64,000 bases of DNA from Halomonas daqiaonensis (GCF_900109725.1 NZ_FOBC01000014.1:1-64000); one strand, 5' to 3'; shown: positions 26,857 through 36,099, numbered from the stretch's first letter. Notes: a model not told the origin generated them from the letters alone. Program-made: numbers and translations.

Positions 26857-28212
26857 TCAGAGCCCACTGGGGTAGGTTTCGGGCGGCTCGTTTTTCGTCG
26901 CCGGTGCCTGCGCCAGGGGCTCGAGGGCATGGGTCTCGTCGAGGTGCAGCATCAGGTCGTACTGTCGCGGTAGCCTGCTGTAGAAATAGTGGCTCTGACG
27001 TTCGGTCTCCGGGCGATAGATCACCCCGATGGCCCGATGCAGACGCGAGGTATCGAGAAGTTCGGTGGCCAGGTTGCGCTGGCGCAGGTCGAGAAGAAAG
27101 CGCTCGTGCTCGATCGTCTGGAACAGCTTCTCGTAGCTGCCGTCGAGAGGCGGGCGAACGCGCTTGCGCTTGCCCGGCTCGTCCCAGTCCGAGGCAGCCG
27201 TGACTTCTCCCGTGGCAGTGGAGAAGCCGACCAGGAGGCTGCCCTCGGGATATTTCTCCCGGGAAAGCTGGCCGATGTTGAACTCTCCCCGGCGTCCCAT
27301 GTCGGTGGCCGCGGCATTTCCGATGTGGGAGTTGTGGGCCCAGACCACGATCCCCGCCGGCTTACCTGACCGGCGGCGAAGGTGTGACTGGAGGGCCTCG
27401 AGGGTCTCGAACATGTGGCCGTCGCGCAGGTTCCAGGAGCTGACCCGGCCGCTGAACATCAGGCGGTAGTACTCCTCGGCGTTGAGCACCACCTTGGCGT
27501 TCTGCTCGACGAAGAACTGCTGCTCCTCCGAGAGGGTATCCGGCGCGCTCAGCCGCGGCAGGATCTCGTGCTGCAGGTCGAGAAGCTGCTCGATGATCGC
27601 CTGCTCGCAGGAGGGGGTCAGGCCGAACTCCACCGACTGGCCATAGCGATGGGGTTGTTCGAGAAAGTTGTCGAGGCAGGCATAGCGCTGGCGCGCCCGC
27701 CGGGCGGCCGGGGGATCGTGCCGCTGGAGGTAGTCGATCACCGCATGGGCCGAATTGGCGAGGCTGTATAGGTCGATCCCGTAGAATCCCACCGGCCGAC
27801 TGCCCTGCGGCGAGCCCCTGGACTCTCGGTTGTAGTCGGCGAGCCAGCGAATGAAGTCACGCACCTCGGTATTGGCCCACATCCAGAGGGGAAAGCGCTG
27901 GAATGCCGTCAGGGCATCCTCGGCCGTTTCCTCGGGAGAGAGGTTCCAGACATAGCGGTTGACGGCGAAAGCATCGGGCCAGTCGGCCTCCACCGCCACC
28001 GCGGCGAAACCCGCCTCCTCTATCAGGCGACGGGTGATCTCGGCGCGGATCCGGTAGAACTCCCGGGTACCATGGGAGGCTTCTCCGATCATGACGAAGG
28101 CCTTGCCGCGTGCCGCCTCGATGATGGTGTCGTAGTCACCGGCGGTGGCCTTCAGGGGCTGGGCAGCCTCCTCGATCGCCTTCACGGTCCGCTTGTCGAC
28201 ATCGCTGTTCAT
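26857..28212 (-). CDS. Erythromycin esterase-family protein
   Basis: 451 residues with AGGAGG before the ATG. The family is recognised from FVMIGEASHGTREFYRIRAE (about residues 35-54), FAAVAVEADWPDAFAVNRYV, the VVWAHNSHIGNAA segment and GSLLVGFSTATGEVTAA. The His/Glu residues used by EreA/EreB-type and succinoglycan-biosynthesis-type members are present. Most chromosomal members have no proven macrolide activity, so an antibiotic-resistance role is not claimed. It is convergent with the split LigD genes. Proteins of this family are often encoded next to, or fused to, phosphoribosyltransferases. Confidence 0.85.
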   Translation of the reverse strand: MNSDVDKRTVKAIEEAAQPLKATAGDYDTIIEAARGKAFVMIGEASHGTREFYRIRAEITRRLIEEAGFAAVAVEADWPDAFAVNRYVWNLSPEETAEDALTAFQRFPLWMWANTEVRDFIRWLADYNRESRGSPQGSRPVGFYGIDLYSLANSAHAVIDYLQRHDPPAARRARQRYACLDNFLEQPHRYGQSVEFGLTPSCEQAIIEQLLDLQHEILPRLSAPDTLSEEQQFFVEQNAKVVLNAEEYYRLMFSGRVSSWNLRDGHMFETLEALQSHLRRRSGKPAGIVVWAHNSHIGNAAATDMGRRGEFNIGQLSREKYPEGSLLVGFSTATGEVTAASDWDEPGKRKRVRPPLDGSYEKLFQTIEHERFLLDLRQRNLATELLDTSRLHRAIGVIYRPETERQSHYFYSRLPRQYDLMLHLDETHALEPLAQAPATKNEPPETYPSGL

Positions 28213-28254
28213 GCTCGACCCTCCTGCGTTGGTTCATCCTCGCAATCGCTGTGG

Positions 28255-30005
28255 TTAGTCGATGGTGGCGTAACGGGTCCACTCTCCCGCCCAGATACTG
28301 TCCAGCGTCGCGTTCTCGTCGAAGGTCGCGGAGGCGACATATATATGGCAATCGATGCCTGGCTTGCCATCAGGACGCTGACTGATCCACTCCAGAATGG
28401 CGATCTCGAGTTCTTCACATAGCGCCCTTACCTCTCCCAGGGTGGCCTCCATCAAGAGGACCACGACATCATTGCCATAGCGCCCCACCAGTTCGGCCGG
28501 TGTGGCGGCTGTGGTGATGACCGACCCCAGTTGCTGAATCAACTCATCAACTGCTGCATCGCCATGCCGCTCCTGAATGCTGGGGATATTGGTCACGCTT
28601 ACTTTGGCCAGGACCGTATTGAACCCGAATTGTCGGCACAGCGAGAGGGCCGAGTTGGCCCGGATCAGAAACATCGATTCGTCGAGTAGCCCAGAGGTAT
28701 TGTCCCGGGTAACCGGGAACCTCGCCGCGAGTTCCTCCTCGACATGCTCCGCCAGATAGGACAACAGCTCTTTTTCATGTTCCTCGAGCCTGCGCGGCTG
28801 AGTCTCGATGATGCACAGGCTGCCGAGCTTCTCTCCGGTGGCCAGGCAGAGAGGCTGCCCCGCATAGAAGCGGATATAGGGAGGTCCCGTGACCAGCGGA
28901 TTCTCGCTGAAGCGCTCGTCCCGGCGGGCATCCGGCACCTCCATGAGCTCATCACGCTGGATGGTCGAGTGGCAGAAGGCGATATCCCGCGGCGTTTCCT
29001 GCACCTCCAGTCCTTGGCGTGACTTGAACCATTGCCGATCACGATCGACCATCGTGATGAGAGTGACGGGAACCTCCAGCAGGTGCTGCGCCAGGCGTGT
29101 CAGGCGGTCGAAGCGTTCTTCGGGGGAAGTGTCCAGCAGGCCGGTGGCCCTGAGGGCCTCGAGACGCTGAGCTTCACGCTGGCGTTCGCGAACACGAAAC
29201 CATTCGAGGACCTCCGACCCCGGAAGTGGCGGGGATACCAGGTCGCCCTGAACCACGGGACCACCGAGTTCGCGCAGACAATCCATCGTCGCCTGGTCCT
29301 CGACTCCGGCAACCGTCAGGATCAACCCTTGGCGATGACCGAGATCGATGATCGAGCGCAGCCTGTCACGGGTCTCGTTGGATAGCGTCGTGACCAGGCC
29401 TCTGTCTGCCTTGATCTCCGTGAAGAGGGATGAATCACCTTCCAGCCGGGCCACCATCGAGACCCCATCGAGACAGAGTCGAAACCCACGGGCTATCGGG
29501 TCCTCCAGGGACTCGAGGGCCGCGGCATTACCCAGAATGCCAGTTGCAGCAATCTCGAGAGTGATCGTGTGGGTAGAGATGCAATGGTCACGGCAGTGCT
29601 GCTCGAGACTCTCGAACAGTCTCGGCCAGCTCGGCGAATGCGTCGGGAGGGGCAGCGACAGACGGAGAGCTTCCAGCACGCGACTCCCGAAGAGCTCGTG
29701 AGAGGCCGTGTCACGCCAATGATTCAGCCAGGTCAGGGATGGCCTCGCCTTCTCTGCTACCAGCTCATCGATAATCCCCCGAGCCTCTGCCATTTCCAGG
29801 AGATCCCGGGCCTCTACGCTTCCCACCTCGGGCCGAGACCAGCGCGGAAACGCCTCGAAACCTTCCAGGGTCCCGGTGCGACAGTAGACCCTGGGGGAAA
29901 GAACACCTCCAGCTGCCGGGCGGCGAGTGCCGCTCCCAGGTCGTCATTCATGACACGTTGATGAGCTGAAGACGGCTCGGAAGAGCTCTCTGAGGGGATA
30001 TTCAT
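28255..30005 (-). pseudogene. EAL-GAF-GGDEF protein with a frameshift (or sequencing error)
   Basis: From the ATG at 30005 (AGGGAG site) the frame reads MNIPSESSSEPSSAHQ and then LGAALAARQLEVFFPP, the start of an EAL domain. It then leaves the EAL consensus. One extra C in the C5 run (plus-strand G run 29893-29897) would restore RVYCRTGTLEGFEAFPRW and join the long downstream frame that begins VGSVEARDLLEMAEARG. The complete product would have an EAL domain (to about residue 260), a GAF domain (YIRFYAGQPLCLATGEKLGS) and a GGDEF-like domain. Catalytic motifs are decayed: EAF for EAL, and YGNDV where GGDEF is expected. It is probably a non-enzymatic c-di-GMP-type signalling protein, or a broken gene. 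Confidence 0.7.
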
Positions 30006-30040
30006 CCAGGCACTCCCTGACATCCAAGCCGGTAACGAGC

Positions 30041-30523
30041 CTAACCCAGAGATTCCTGGACCTCCTCGAGAACCCGGCAGGCATTGTCCTTCTGTATGAC
30101 GAACTGTCTGAGAATGACACAAAGTTGATGGGTACTGCAGGAATCCAGCATCAGGCGATAGAACTGCCATGAGTTACAGGCAGCAACCAGCACCTGGGCC
30201 AGGGTAAGCTTGGCGATGTCGTCGTCCAGCACGAAGAAATGCTGACGACGCAGTTCCGCCTGCAATTCGGGACTGATGCTGCGGTTCCCGAGTTTCTCAC
30301 CCATGCCCAGGGCCTCAGCCGTCTCCACCAGGCTATCCAGCCTCTCTTCACACTCGAGGCCGAGGGCGACCATCAGCCGACTGATGGAAGGGTGGGTGGG
30401 CAGGAAGCATAGGGCGAATCCGCGGTAACGGTGCATCTCCTCGATCTCGTGGTCCCGGACCAGGAGAAACTCCTCTTCGGGTAGGCAGCAACGGATCGGG
30501 CTTTCAAGCATCCTCTTCGACAT
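30041..30523 (-). CDS. Uncharacterised protein, ferritin-like helical pattern
   Basis: 160 residues from the ATG at 30523; an earlier start would add 18 residues. I do not recognise a named family. The sequence is helical, and EIEEMHRYRGFALCFLPTHP followed by LGLECEERLDSLVETAEAL resembles the E...Y...A and E..E pattern of the ferritin-like/rubrerythrin superfamily. Not all iron ligands are evident, so metal binding is doubtful. The second half (FFVLDDDIAKLTLAQVLVAA) forms further helices. It lies 35 bases before the frameshifted EAL-GAF-GGDEF gene and is probably co-transcribed, which suggests a signalling or stress role. Confidence 0.6.
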   Translation of the reverse strand: MSKRMLESPIRCCLPEEEFLLVRDHEIEEMHRYRGFALCFLPTHPSISRLMVALGLECEERLDSLVETAEALGMGEKLGNRSISPELQAELRRQHFFVLDDDIAKLTLAQVLVAACNSWQFYRLMLDSCSTHQLCVILRQFVIQKDNACRVLEEVQESLG

Positions 30524-30847
30524 TATCCTGTTCCCCCTGTCATCGAGCCTCATGCGCTCTACCTCAGAAGTAACCATGAGATGCTCTGGCAGGGAATTGA
30601 TTCAGGTTAAGCCGATATCAAAAATCGCGAAATACGAGGTATCTGGTGATCGAGATCAATTTCGGCTCACCGTCTCTTCAGGCTTCCACTTCAGGTCGCC
30701 GGCTTGCGATACCAGTGGGTCCTTTTCAGGAGGATCAGCAGTGTCTTCTCCTGCAGGCTCGAGGCGCAGGTGTAATTGAAGGGGGCATGATGAAGTACGC
30801 CCCGCACGGCTGACCGGGCGAGGCGTAACAAGTGACGATAGAAATTG

Positions 30848-31444
30848 TCAGGAAGCGAGCTTGGCGGCAATGCCTGCCACATGCTCACCCTGGAAGCGAG
30901 CGATCGTGAGTTCGCGCTCGTCGGGTTGGCGAGAGCCGTCGCCACCGGCGATGGTCGAGGCACCATAGGGATTGCCGCCGCCGGCCTGGTCGAAGATATA
31001 CTGCTCGTCGATGCCATAGCCCAACGGCACGATCACCATGCCGTGGTGAGCCAGGGTGTGCCAGAAGGAAGTAATGGTGGTCTCCTGTCCGCCGCCGGTA
31101 CCGGTGGAGGTAAAGACACTGGCCACCTTGCCACGCAGCTTGCCGTTCGCCCAGAGGCCCCCAGTCTGGTCGAGGAAGGTGCGCATCTGGGCAGACATGT
31201 TACCGAAGCGGGTCGGGCTGCCGAAGATCACACCGTCGTATTCAGCCAGCTCCTCGGGGCTCGCTTCGGGGGTATCGAAGGACTGGCCGCCGGCCTTGGC
31301 AAAGGCATCGGCCGGCATGGTTTCGGGGACACGCTTGAGGGTGACCTCGACGCCTTCGACGCTGCCCGCTCCTTCGGCCACGGTGCGGGCCAGGGTATCG
31401 ATATGGCCGTACATGGAATGGTAGAGCACCAGAATCCGGGTCAT
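30848..31444 (-). CDS. wrbA: NAD(P)H:quinone oxidoreductase WrbA
   Basis: 198 residues from an ATG after AAAGGAGG. A flavodoxin-like fold with the FMN-binding loop [20 protein letters not shown], then [20 protein letters not shown], the [14 protein letters not shown] loop and [11 protein letters not shown] are diagnostic of WrbA. The ending segment [19 protein letters not shown] is also conserved. WrbA reduces quinones by two electrons using NAD(P)H and protects against oxidative stress. It is monocistronic, with a long upstream region shared with the divergent 2-oxoadipate dioxygenase-like gene. Confidence 0.94.
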   Translation of the reverse strand: MTRILVLYHSMYGHIDTLARTVAEGAGSVEGVEVTLKRVPETMPADAFAKAGGQSFDTPEASPEELAEYDGVIFGSPTRFGNMSAQMRTFLDQTGGLWANGKLRGKVASVFTSTGTGGGQETTITSFWHTLAHHGMVIVPLGYGIDEQYIFDQAGGGNPYGASTIAGGDGSRQPDERELTIARFQGEHVAGIAAKLAS

Positions 31445-31839
31445 TGCATTGCCTCCTTTCGCTTTCAATCGTGTGCAAGAAACCAGTGTAGAATCGACAG
31501 AAACGAAAGGAAGCGAAGAAATTCGACGCTATCAGTCGATATGGTCGAAATATCACACCCTGCGCCACGCTCCCTCGAGGATCCGCACCCGGTCCGCGGC
31601 CAGCTTGTCGCGCATGTTGCTTTTCTGATAGCACGGAATGCCGCCAGTCTAGTCGCAGAAGATCGAGTGGCCCATCGTGCAAAGGTCACGGCGGGTGAGA
31701 AATCCGGGCAAGCTGGTGTTGATCGAGATTTATACGCCGGGCCCCGCCACTTTCATCTGACCGACCCTCGTCCTTGAGTCCCCCGACGACGGGCAGGATG
31801 GTGTCGCCAGCCACCACAACATCGACAACAGGTATCCAC
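31445..31839. other. 395-bp divergent intergenic region
   Basis: No convincing gene is seen on either strand; the short open frames have no family resemblance. A purine-rich stretch at about 31497-31525 (AGAAACGAAAGGAAGCGAAG) lies in the wrbA promoter zone. Confidence 0.5.
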
Positions 31840-32667
31840 ATGCCTCACGACATGACCCTCGAGCAGTTCTTCTCACGCCTCTGGGACGACTACACCGCCA
31901 TGACGCCCCAGGCGAGCCGTATCCATGATGCCCTGGTCGCCGATGGCGAGACCATCGTCAACGACCATGTCGCCTTCCGCACCTTCGACCGCGGCCCCAT
32001 CTGCCTCGCCGACCTGGAGCCCCACCTGCTGGCGCTGGGCTACACCCCGCTGGAGCCCTACGACTTCGACGCCAAGAAGCTGCGTGCCTGGGGCTACCTG
32101 CCGCCGCGTGAGGACCAGCCCCGGGTGTTCCTGTCAGAGCTCAAGTGCAGCGAGCTCTCGGCCCCTGCCCGGGAGATCATCGACGAGCTGGTCGCGCAGA
32201 TCGATCCTGCCCGGATCGCCTCGCCCGAGGTGATGTGGGCCGGCCGTCTCTGGGAAGCGCCGACCTGGGAGGCATACCGCACCCTGGCGGAGGAGAGCGA
32301 GTACGCTGCCTGGCTGTCGATCATCGGCCTGCGGGCCAACCACTTCACGATCAGCGTCAACCACCTGCGTCGCCACGACACCCTCGAGAAGCTGCTGGCC
32401 AAGGTCGAATCGCTGGGACTCTCCATCAATGCCTCCGGCGGACGCATCAAGGGCTCCCCCGAGGTACTGCTGGAGCAGGCTTCGACGCTCGCCGACCGCA
32501 TGCCCTTCACCTTCTCCGGCGGCCGAGTCGAGGAGATCCCTACCTGCTACTACGAGTTCGCCCGTCGTTACCCGGATGCCGACGGCCGGCTCTACCAGGG
32601 CTTCGTCGCCGCCAGCGCCGACCGCATCTTCGAGTCCACCGACGCCCGTCCCGGCCATGCTGACTGA
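31840..32667 (+). CDS. DUF1338-type 2-oxoadipate dioxygenase/decarboxylase
   Basis: 275 residues. The start at 31840 gives MPHDMTLEQFFSRLWDDY; an earlier start would add a Thr-rich leader. The conserved metal-binding residues of the DUF1338 (HglS/YdcJ) family are visible: the His in NDHVAFRTFDRGP, the His in GLRANHFTISVNHLR and a later Glu in VEEIPTCYYEFARRYPD. In Pseudomonas, HglS converts 2-oxoadipate to D-2-hydroxyglutarate in D-lysine catabolism. The C-terminus overlaps the astE start by 11 bases, so the two are translationally coupled. Why a lysine-pathway-type enzyme is linked to arginine catabolism is not explained by known biology. Confidence 0.85.
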   Translation: MPHDMTLEQFFSRLWDDYTAMTPQASRIHDALVADGETIVNDHVAFRTFDRGPICLADLEPHLLALGYTPLEPYDFDAKKLRAWGYLPPREDQPRVFLSELKCSELSAPAREIIDELVAQIDPARIASPEVMWAGRLWEAPTWEAYRTLAEESEYAAWLSIIGLRANHFTISVNHLRRHDTLEKLLAKVESLGLSINASGGRIKGSPEVLLEQASTLADRMPFTFSGGRVEEIPTCYYEFARRYPDADGRLYQGFVAASADRIFESTDARPGHAD

Positions 32668-33643
32668 GTGGCTCGACCACAGCCTGGAAGGCCGCACCCC
32701 CTCCCCTGCCGAGGGTAAGGCCCCCGGGGGGCGGTTCCGGCTGGTCGCCCCGGGGGTGCTCGAGCTCGTGCCGGACGTCCCCGCGACGCAGGCGAGCGCC
32801 TGCGTGATCTCGGTCGGCATCCATGGCAACGAGACCGCCCCCATGGAACTGCTGGGCGAGAGCCTCGCCCGGCTGGAAGCCGGGATGCTTCGCCTCGGGG
32901 CCCCGCTGTTGGTGATCCTGGGTAACCCCGAGGCGATCCGGCGCGGCGAGCGCTATGTCGACACCAACCTCAATCGGCTGTTTTGCCGCGACCTCGAGGA
33001 GGCGGGTGACGAACCCGACCGTGCCCGGGCGCTGATGGCCGCGTTGGACGCCTTCTATGCCCGCCATCCCGACCGGCCCCGCCTGCACTACGACCTGCAC
33101 ACGGCGATCCGCGGCAGCCGCTACCCTCGCTTTGTGGTCGAGCCCTTCGCCGAATCGCCGACACCCCCCGAACAATGGCGCTGGCTGGCCGCCGCCGGCA
33201 TCCAGGCGGTGCTTCACCAGCACCGTCACAGCTGGACCTTCTCGCACTACTCGAAGCACTACCATGGTGCGGCGGCCTTCACCCTCGAACTGGGCCGTGC
33301 CCTGCCGTTCGGCCACAACGACCTGGCGCCCCTGGCGCCCATGGGCCGGCTGCTCGAGGCACTGATCGAGGGCCGCGAGCCGGCTGCCGGCGACCCCGGC
33401 GCAATGACCTTCTTCCGCGCCGAGCATGAGCTGGTGCGCCACAGCGAGGCGTTCCGGCTCTGCTTTCCCGACGATACACCCAACTTCAGCGAGTTCCCGC
33501 CGGGCACGCCGCTGGCGGAAGACGCCGTCGCCGGCGAGACCCGTGTCGGCGAGACCCCCCTCTCGGTGGTCTTTCCCAACGCCAAGGTCGAGCTCGGCGC
33601 CCGGGCAGCGCTGCTGGTAGTGCCGAGCCCGCCACCGGGCTGA
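32657..33643 (+). CDS. astE: Succinylglutamate desuccinylase AstE
   Basis: 328 residues starting inside the end of the preceding gene. The zinc site of the AspA/AstE carboxypeptidase-like family is seen as ISVGIHGNETAPMELL (His-x-x-Glu) and the later His in LHYDLHTAIRGS. RRGERYVDTNLNRLFCRDLE is the NLNR substrate motif of AstE. It releases glutamate and succinate in the last step of the arginine succinyltransferase pathway. The other ast genes are absent from the window; an arginine/ornithine-type importer follows downstream, which fits arginine catabolism. Confidence 0.92.
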   Translation: MLTEWLDHSLEGRTPSPAEGKAPGGRFRLVAPGVLELVPDVPATQASACVISVGIHGNETAPMELLGESLARLEAGMLRLGAPLLVILGNPEAIRRGERYVDTNLNRLFCRDLEEAGDEPDRARALMAALDAFYARHPDRPRLHYDLHTAIRGSRYPRFVVEPFAESPTPPEQWRWLAAAGIQAVLHQHRHSWTFSHYSKHYHGAAAFTLELGRALPFGHNDLAPLAPMGRLLEALIEGREPAAGDPGAMTFFRAEHELVRHSEAFRLCFPDDTPNFSEFPPGTPLAEDAVAGETRVGETPLSVVFPNAKVELGARAALLVVPSPPPG

Positions 33644-33690
33644 CGTCACAGCCCCGGCACCCCACAACAACAATCACCAGGAGATTCCCC

Positions 33691-33774
33691 ATGCACCCTG
33701 CCACCCCCGTTCCGGACCAAGGTAGAATACCCGGCGCGTCGCGGTCCCCTTCCGGATATCCTCCGGCCTGTTAA
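33691..33774 (+). CDS. Possible 27-codon leader ORF before the ABC transporter operon
   Basis: An ATG at 33691 has a strong AGGAG site at ideal spacing and reads MHPATPVPDQGRIPGASRSP and seven further residues before a TAA. The gap to the ABC transporter ATPase start is 94 bases. It could be a leader peptide, the remnant of a lost gene start, or chance. No similarity is recognised. Confidence 0.3.
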   Translation: MHPATPVPDQGRIPGASRSPSGYPPAC

Positions 33775-33785
33775 AATCGCCACCT

Positions 33786-33813
33786 TTTTTGATCCCCGGT
33801 TTTTGATTCCCGG
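33786..33813 (+). repeat. 14-bp tandem repeat before the ABC transporter operon
   Basis: TTTTTGATCCCCGG (33786-33799) is followed immediately by TTTTTGATTCCCGG (33800-33813), 13 of 14 bases identical. It lies 55 bases before the ATPase start and may be regulatory. Confidence 0.6.
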
Positions 33814-33868
33814 CCCGCGCTGGCCGACCCTCGATGCGGCGGACCGCCCACGATCTGGAGCCCGTTCC

Positions 33869-34639
33869 ATGGCCGATACCCCGATTCCGCTGGAAGTGCG
33901 CAACATCACCAAGCGCTTCGGCGACACCGAGGTCCTCAAGGGCCTCTCCCTGAAGGCCCACAAGGGCGATGTGATCACCCTGATCGGCGCCTCCGGTTCC
34001 GGCAAGAGCACCTTCCTGCGTTGCATGAACCTGCTCGAGCAACCCGACGAGGGTGAGGTGTTCGTCCACGGCGAAGAGATCCGCTTCAAGCAGACGAAGC
34101 ACGGACGCGAGCCGGCCGACTGGAAGCAGGTCGTGCGCATGCGCGCCAAGCTCTCCATGGTCTTCCAGAGCTTCAACCTCTGGGCCCACATGACGCTGCT
34201 CGAGAACGTCATCGAGGCACCGGTCCATGTACTCGGCAAGCCCAGGAAGGAGGCCATCGCCCATGCCCGACAATTGCTCGAACGGGTGGGCCTGGGGGAA
34301 CACGCCGACTACTACCCGGCCCAGATGTCCGGCGGCCAGCAGCAGCGTGGCGCCATCGCCCGGGCCCTGGCCATGGACCCGGAGGTGATGCTCTTCGACG
34401 AGCCCACCTCGGCGCTGGACCCGGAACTGGTCGGCGACGTGCTGAAGGTCATGCGCGACCTCGCCAAGGAGGGCCGCACCATGATCGTGGTCACCCACGA
34501 GATGGCCTTCGCCCGCGACGTCTCCTCCGAGGTGATCTATCTCCACCAGGGCCGGGTCGAGGAAGCCGGCCCGCCGCAGGATGTGCTGGGCAACCCGCGT
34601 TCCGAGCGGCTCAAGCAGTTCCTCGCGCCCAAGCACTGA
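33869..34639 (+). CDS. aotP: Basic amino acid ABC transporter ATPase (HisP/AotP type)
   Basis: 256 residues. Walker A is LIGASGSGKSTFLRCMN, the ABC signature is SGGQQQRGAIARAL and Walker B is VMLFDEPTSALDPELVG, followed by the switch His in IVVTHEM. The insert FKQTKHGREPADWKQVVRMR before the Q-loop region is typical of the HisP/ArtP/AotP branch, which serves histidine, arginine, lysine and ornithine uptake. It is the first gene of a four-gene operon with two permeases and a periplasmic binding protein, downstream of astE. The start at 33869 begins MADTPIPLEVRNITKRFG; a longer frame has no ribosome site. Confidence 0.9.
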   Translation: MADTPIPLEVRNITKRFGDTEVLKGLSLKAHKGDVITLIGASGSGKSTFLRCMNLLEQPDEGEVFVHGEEIRFKQTKHGREPADWKQVVRMRAKLSMVFQSFNLWAHMTLLENVIEAPVHVLGKPRKEAIAHARQLLERVGLGEHADYYPAQMSGGQQQRGAIARALAMDPEVMLFDEPTSALDPELVGDVLKVMRDLAKEGRTMIVVTHEMAFARDVSSEVIYLHQGRVEEAGPPQDVLGNPRSERLKQFLAPKH

Positions 34640-34663
34640 GGCAGCCCGGATGAGGAGACACCC

Positions 34664-35368
34664 ATGATCGACCTGCATGGCTACGGCCCGCGTCTCGCGG
34701 AAGGTGCCCTGATCACCATCGAGCTTGCGCTACTTTCGCTGGTCCTTGCCATCGTGCTGGGCCTGCTCACCGCCAGCGCCAAGATGTCGCGCAGCCGGGT
34801 GGCCCATGGCATCGGCACCCTCTACACCACCGTCATCCGCGGCGTGCCTGACCTGGTGCTGATGATGCTGATGTTCTTCGGTGGCCAGATCGGCATCAAC
34901 ATGGTCACCGACCAGCTCTACGAGCGTTTCGGGTGGGACATCTTCGTCAACGTCAACGCGTTCGTCGCCGGCGTCATCACCATCGGGCTGATCTTTGGCG
35001 CCTACATGGGCGAGACCTTCCGCGGCGCCTTCCTGGCGGTAGACAGCGGCCAGATCGAGGCCGGGCGTGCCTACGGCATGAACCACTGGCTGGTGTTCCG
35101 GCGTATCCGCTTCCCGCAGATGATGCGCCACGCCATCCCGGGCCTCTCCAACAACTGGATGGTGCTGCTCAAGACCACCGCCCTGGTCTCGGTGATCGGC
35201 CTCACCGACATGGTCCGCGTGGCCGCCGAGGCCTCCAAGGCAACTCGCGAGCCCTTCACCTTCATGATCATCGTCGCCGCCGTCTACCTGCTGATCGCCA
35301 CGGTCTCGGAATGGGGCTTCGCACGGCTGCAGAAACGCTATGACGTCGGCTACCGGGAGGCGGACTGA
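34664..35368 (+). CDS. aotQ: Basic amino acid ABC transporter permease (AotQ/HisQ type)
   Basis: 234 residues, about five transmembrane segments. The N-terminus (LAEGALITIELALLSLVLAI) and TVIRGVPDLVLMMLMFFGGQ match HisQ/AotQ. The cytoplasmic EAA loop is EAGRAYGMNHWLVFRRIRFP, which contacts the ATPase. A GAGGAG ribosome site precedes the ATG. Its last base overlaps the start of the next permease gene. It forms the membrane channel as a heterodimer with the 35368-36099 product. Confidence 0.9.
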   Translation: MIDLHGYGPRLAEGALITIELALLSLVLAIVLGLLTASAKMSRSRVAHGIGTLYTTVIRGVPDLVLMMLMFFGGQIGINMVTDQLYERFGWDIFVNVNAFVAGVITIGLIFGAYMGETFRGAFLAVDSGQIEAGRAYGMNHWLVFRRIRFPQMMRHAIPGLSNNWMVLLKTTALVSVIGLTDMVRVAAEASKATREPFTFMIIVAAVYLLIATVSEWGFARLQKRYDVGYREAD

Positions 35369-36099
35369 TGGAAGCCCTGATGACCTGGCTGGAAGCCCAG
35401 CTCGCCGACAACAGCATCTTCACCCTGCAGACCCTCGGCTACTACGGCGAGGGCCTGGTCACCACCGTGCAGCTGGTGTTCCTGTCGCTGATCATTGGCC
35501 TGGTGATGGCGGTACCGCTGGCCATCGGCCGCGGCTCGAAGCACCGCTGGGTGAGCCTGCCGATCTTTCTCTACTGCTATGTGTTCCGCGGAACGCCGCT
35601 GCTGGTGCAGCTCTACCTGATCTATTACGGCGTGGTCTTCGTTGACGGGATCCAGGAGACCTGGCTGTGGGTGATCCTCGAGAAGCCCTTCGTGCCGGCG
35701 CTGATCGCCTTCACCCTCAACACCGCGGCCTACACCACCGAGATATTCCGCGGCGCCATCAAGTCCACGGCCCGGGGCGAGATCGAGGCGGCGCGGGCCT
35801 ACGGCATGTCCCGCGGGCTGATGCTGCGGCGCATCGTGCTGCCCAGCGCCTTCCGGCGCGCCCTGCCTGCCTATGGCAACGAGGTCATCTTCATGCTCCA
35901 CGCCAGCGCAATCGCCAGCGTGGTCACCATCATGGACCTGACCGGGGCGGCCCGCTTCGTCTATGCGCGCTACTACGCGCCCTTCGATGCCTTCCTGTTC
36001 GTGGCGGCCATCTATCTCTGCCTGACGTTCGCCATCCTCTACCTGTTCCGCTACCTGGAACGGCGCCTGCTGGCGCACCTCAAGCCGGCCAGCGGCTGA
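35368..36099 (+). CDS. aotM: Basic amino acid ABC transporter permease (AotM/HisM type)
   Basis: 243 residues, about five transmembrane segments. LVTTVQLVFLSLIIGLVMAV and CYVFRGTPLLVQLYLIYYGV are typical of HisM/AotM, and the EAA loop is EAARAYGMSRGLMLRRIVLP. The start codon overlaps the aotQ stop (TGATG), which implies coupled translation in equal amounts. It pairs with aotQ to form the channel for arginine, ornithine or lysine. Confidence 0.9.
   Translation: MEALMTWLEAQLADNSIFTLQTLGYYGEGLVTTVQLVFLSLIIGLVMAVPLAIGRGSKHRWVSLPIFLYCYVFRGTPLLVQLYLIYYGVVFVDGIQETWLWVILEKPFVPALIAFTLNTAAYTTEIFRGAIKSTARGEIEAARAYGMSRGLMLRRIVLPSAFRRALPAYGNEVIFMLHASAIASVVTIMDLTGAARFVYARYYAPFDAFLFVAAIYLCLTFAILYLFRYLERRLLAHLKPASG

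Noticed and set aside
26857..28212. Calling the erythromycin-esterase-family gene a macrolide resistance gene
   Set aside because: Most chromosomal members of the family have no shown activity on macrolides, and nothing in the context points to antibiotic resistance.
30578..30847. Possible small genes between the ferritin-like gene and wrbA
   Set aside because: The open frames here lack ribosome sites and family resemblance, and those extending into wrbA run on the wrong frame.
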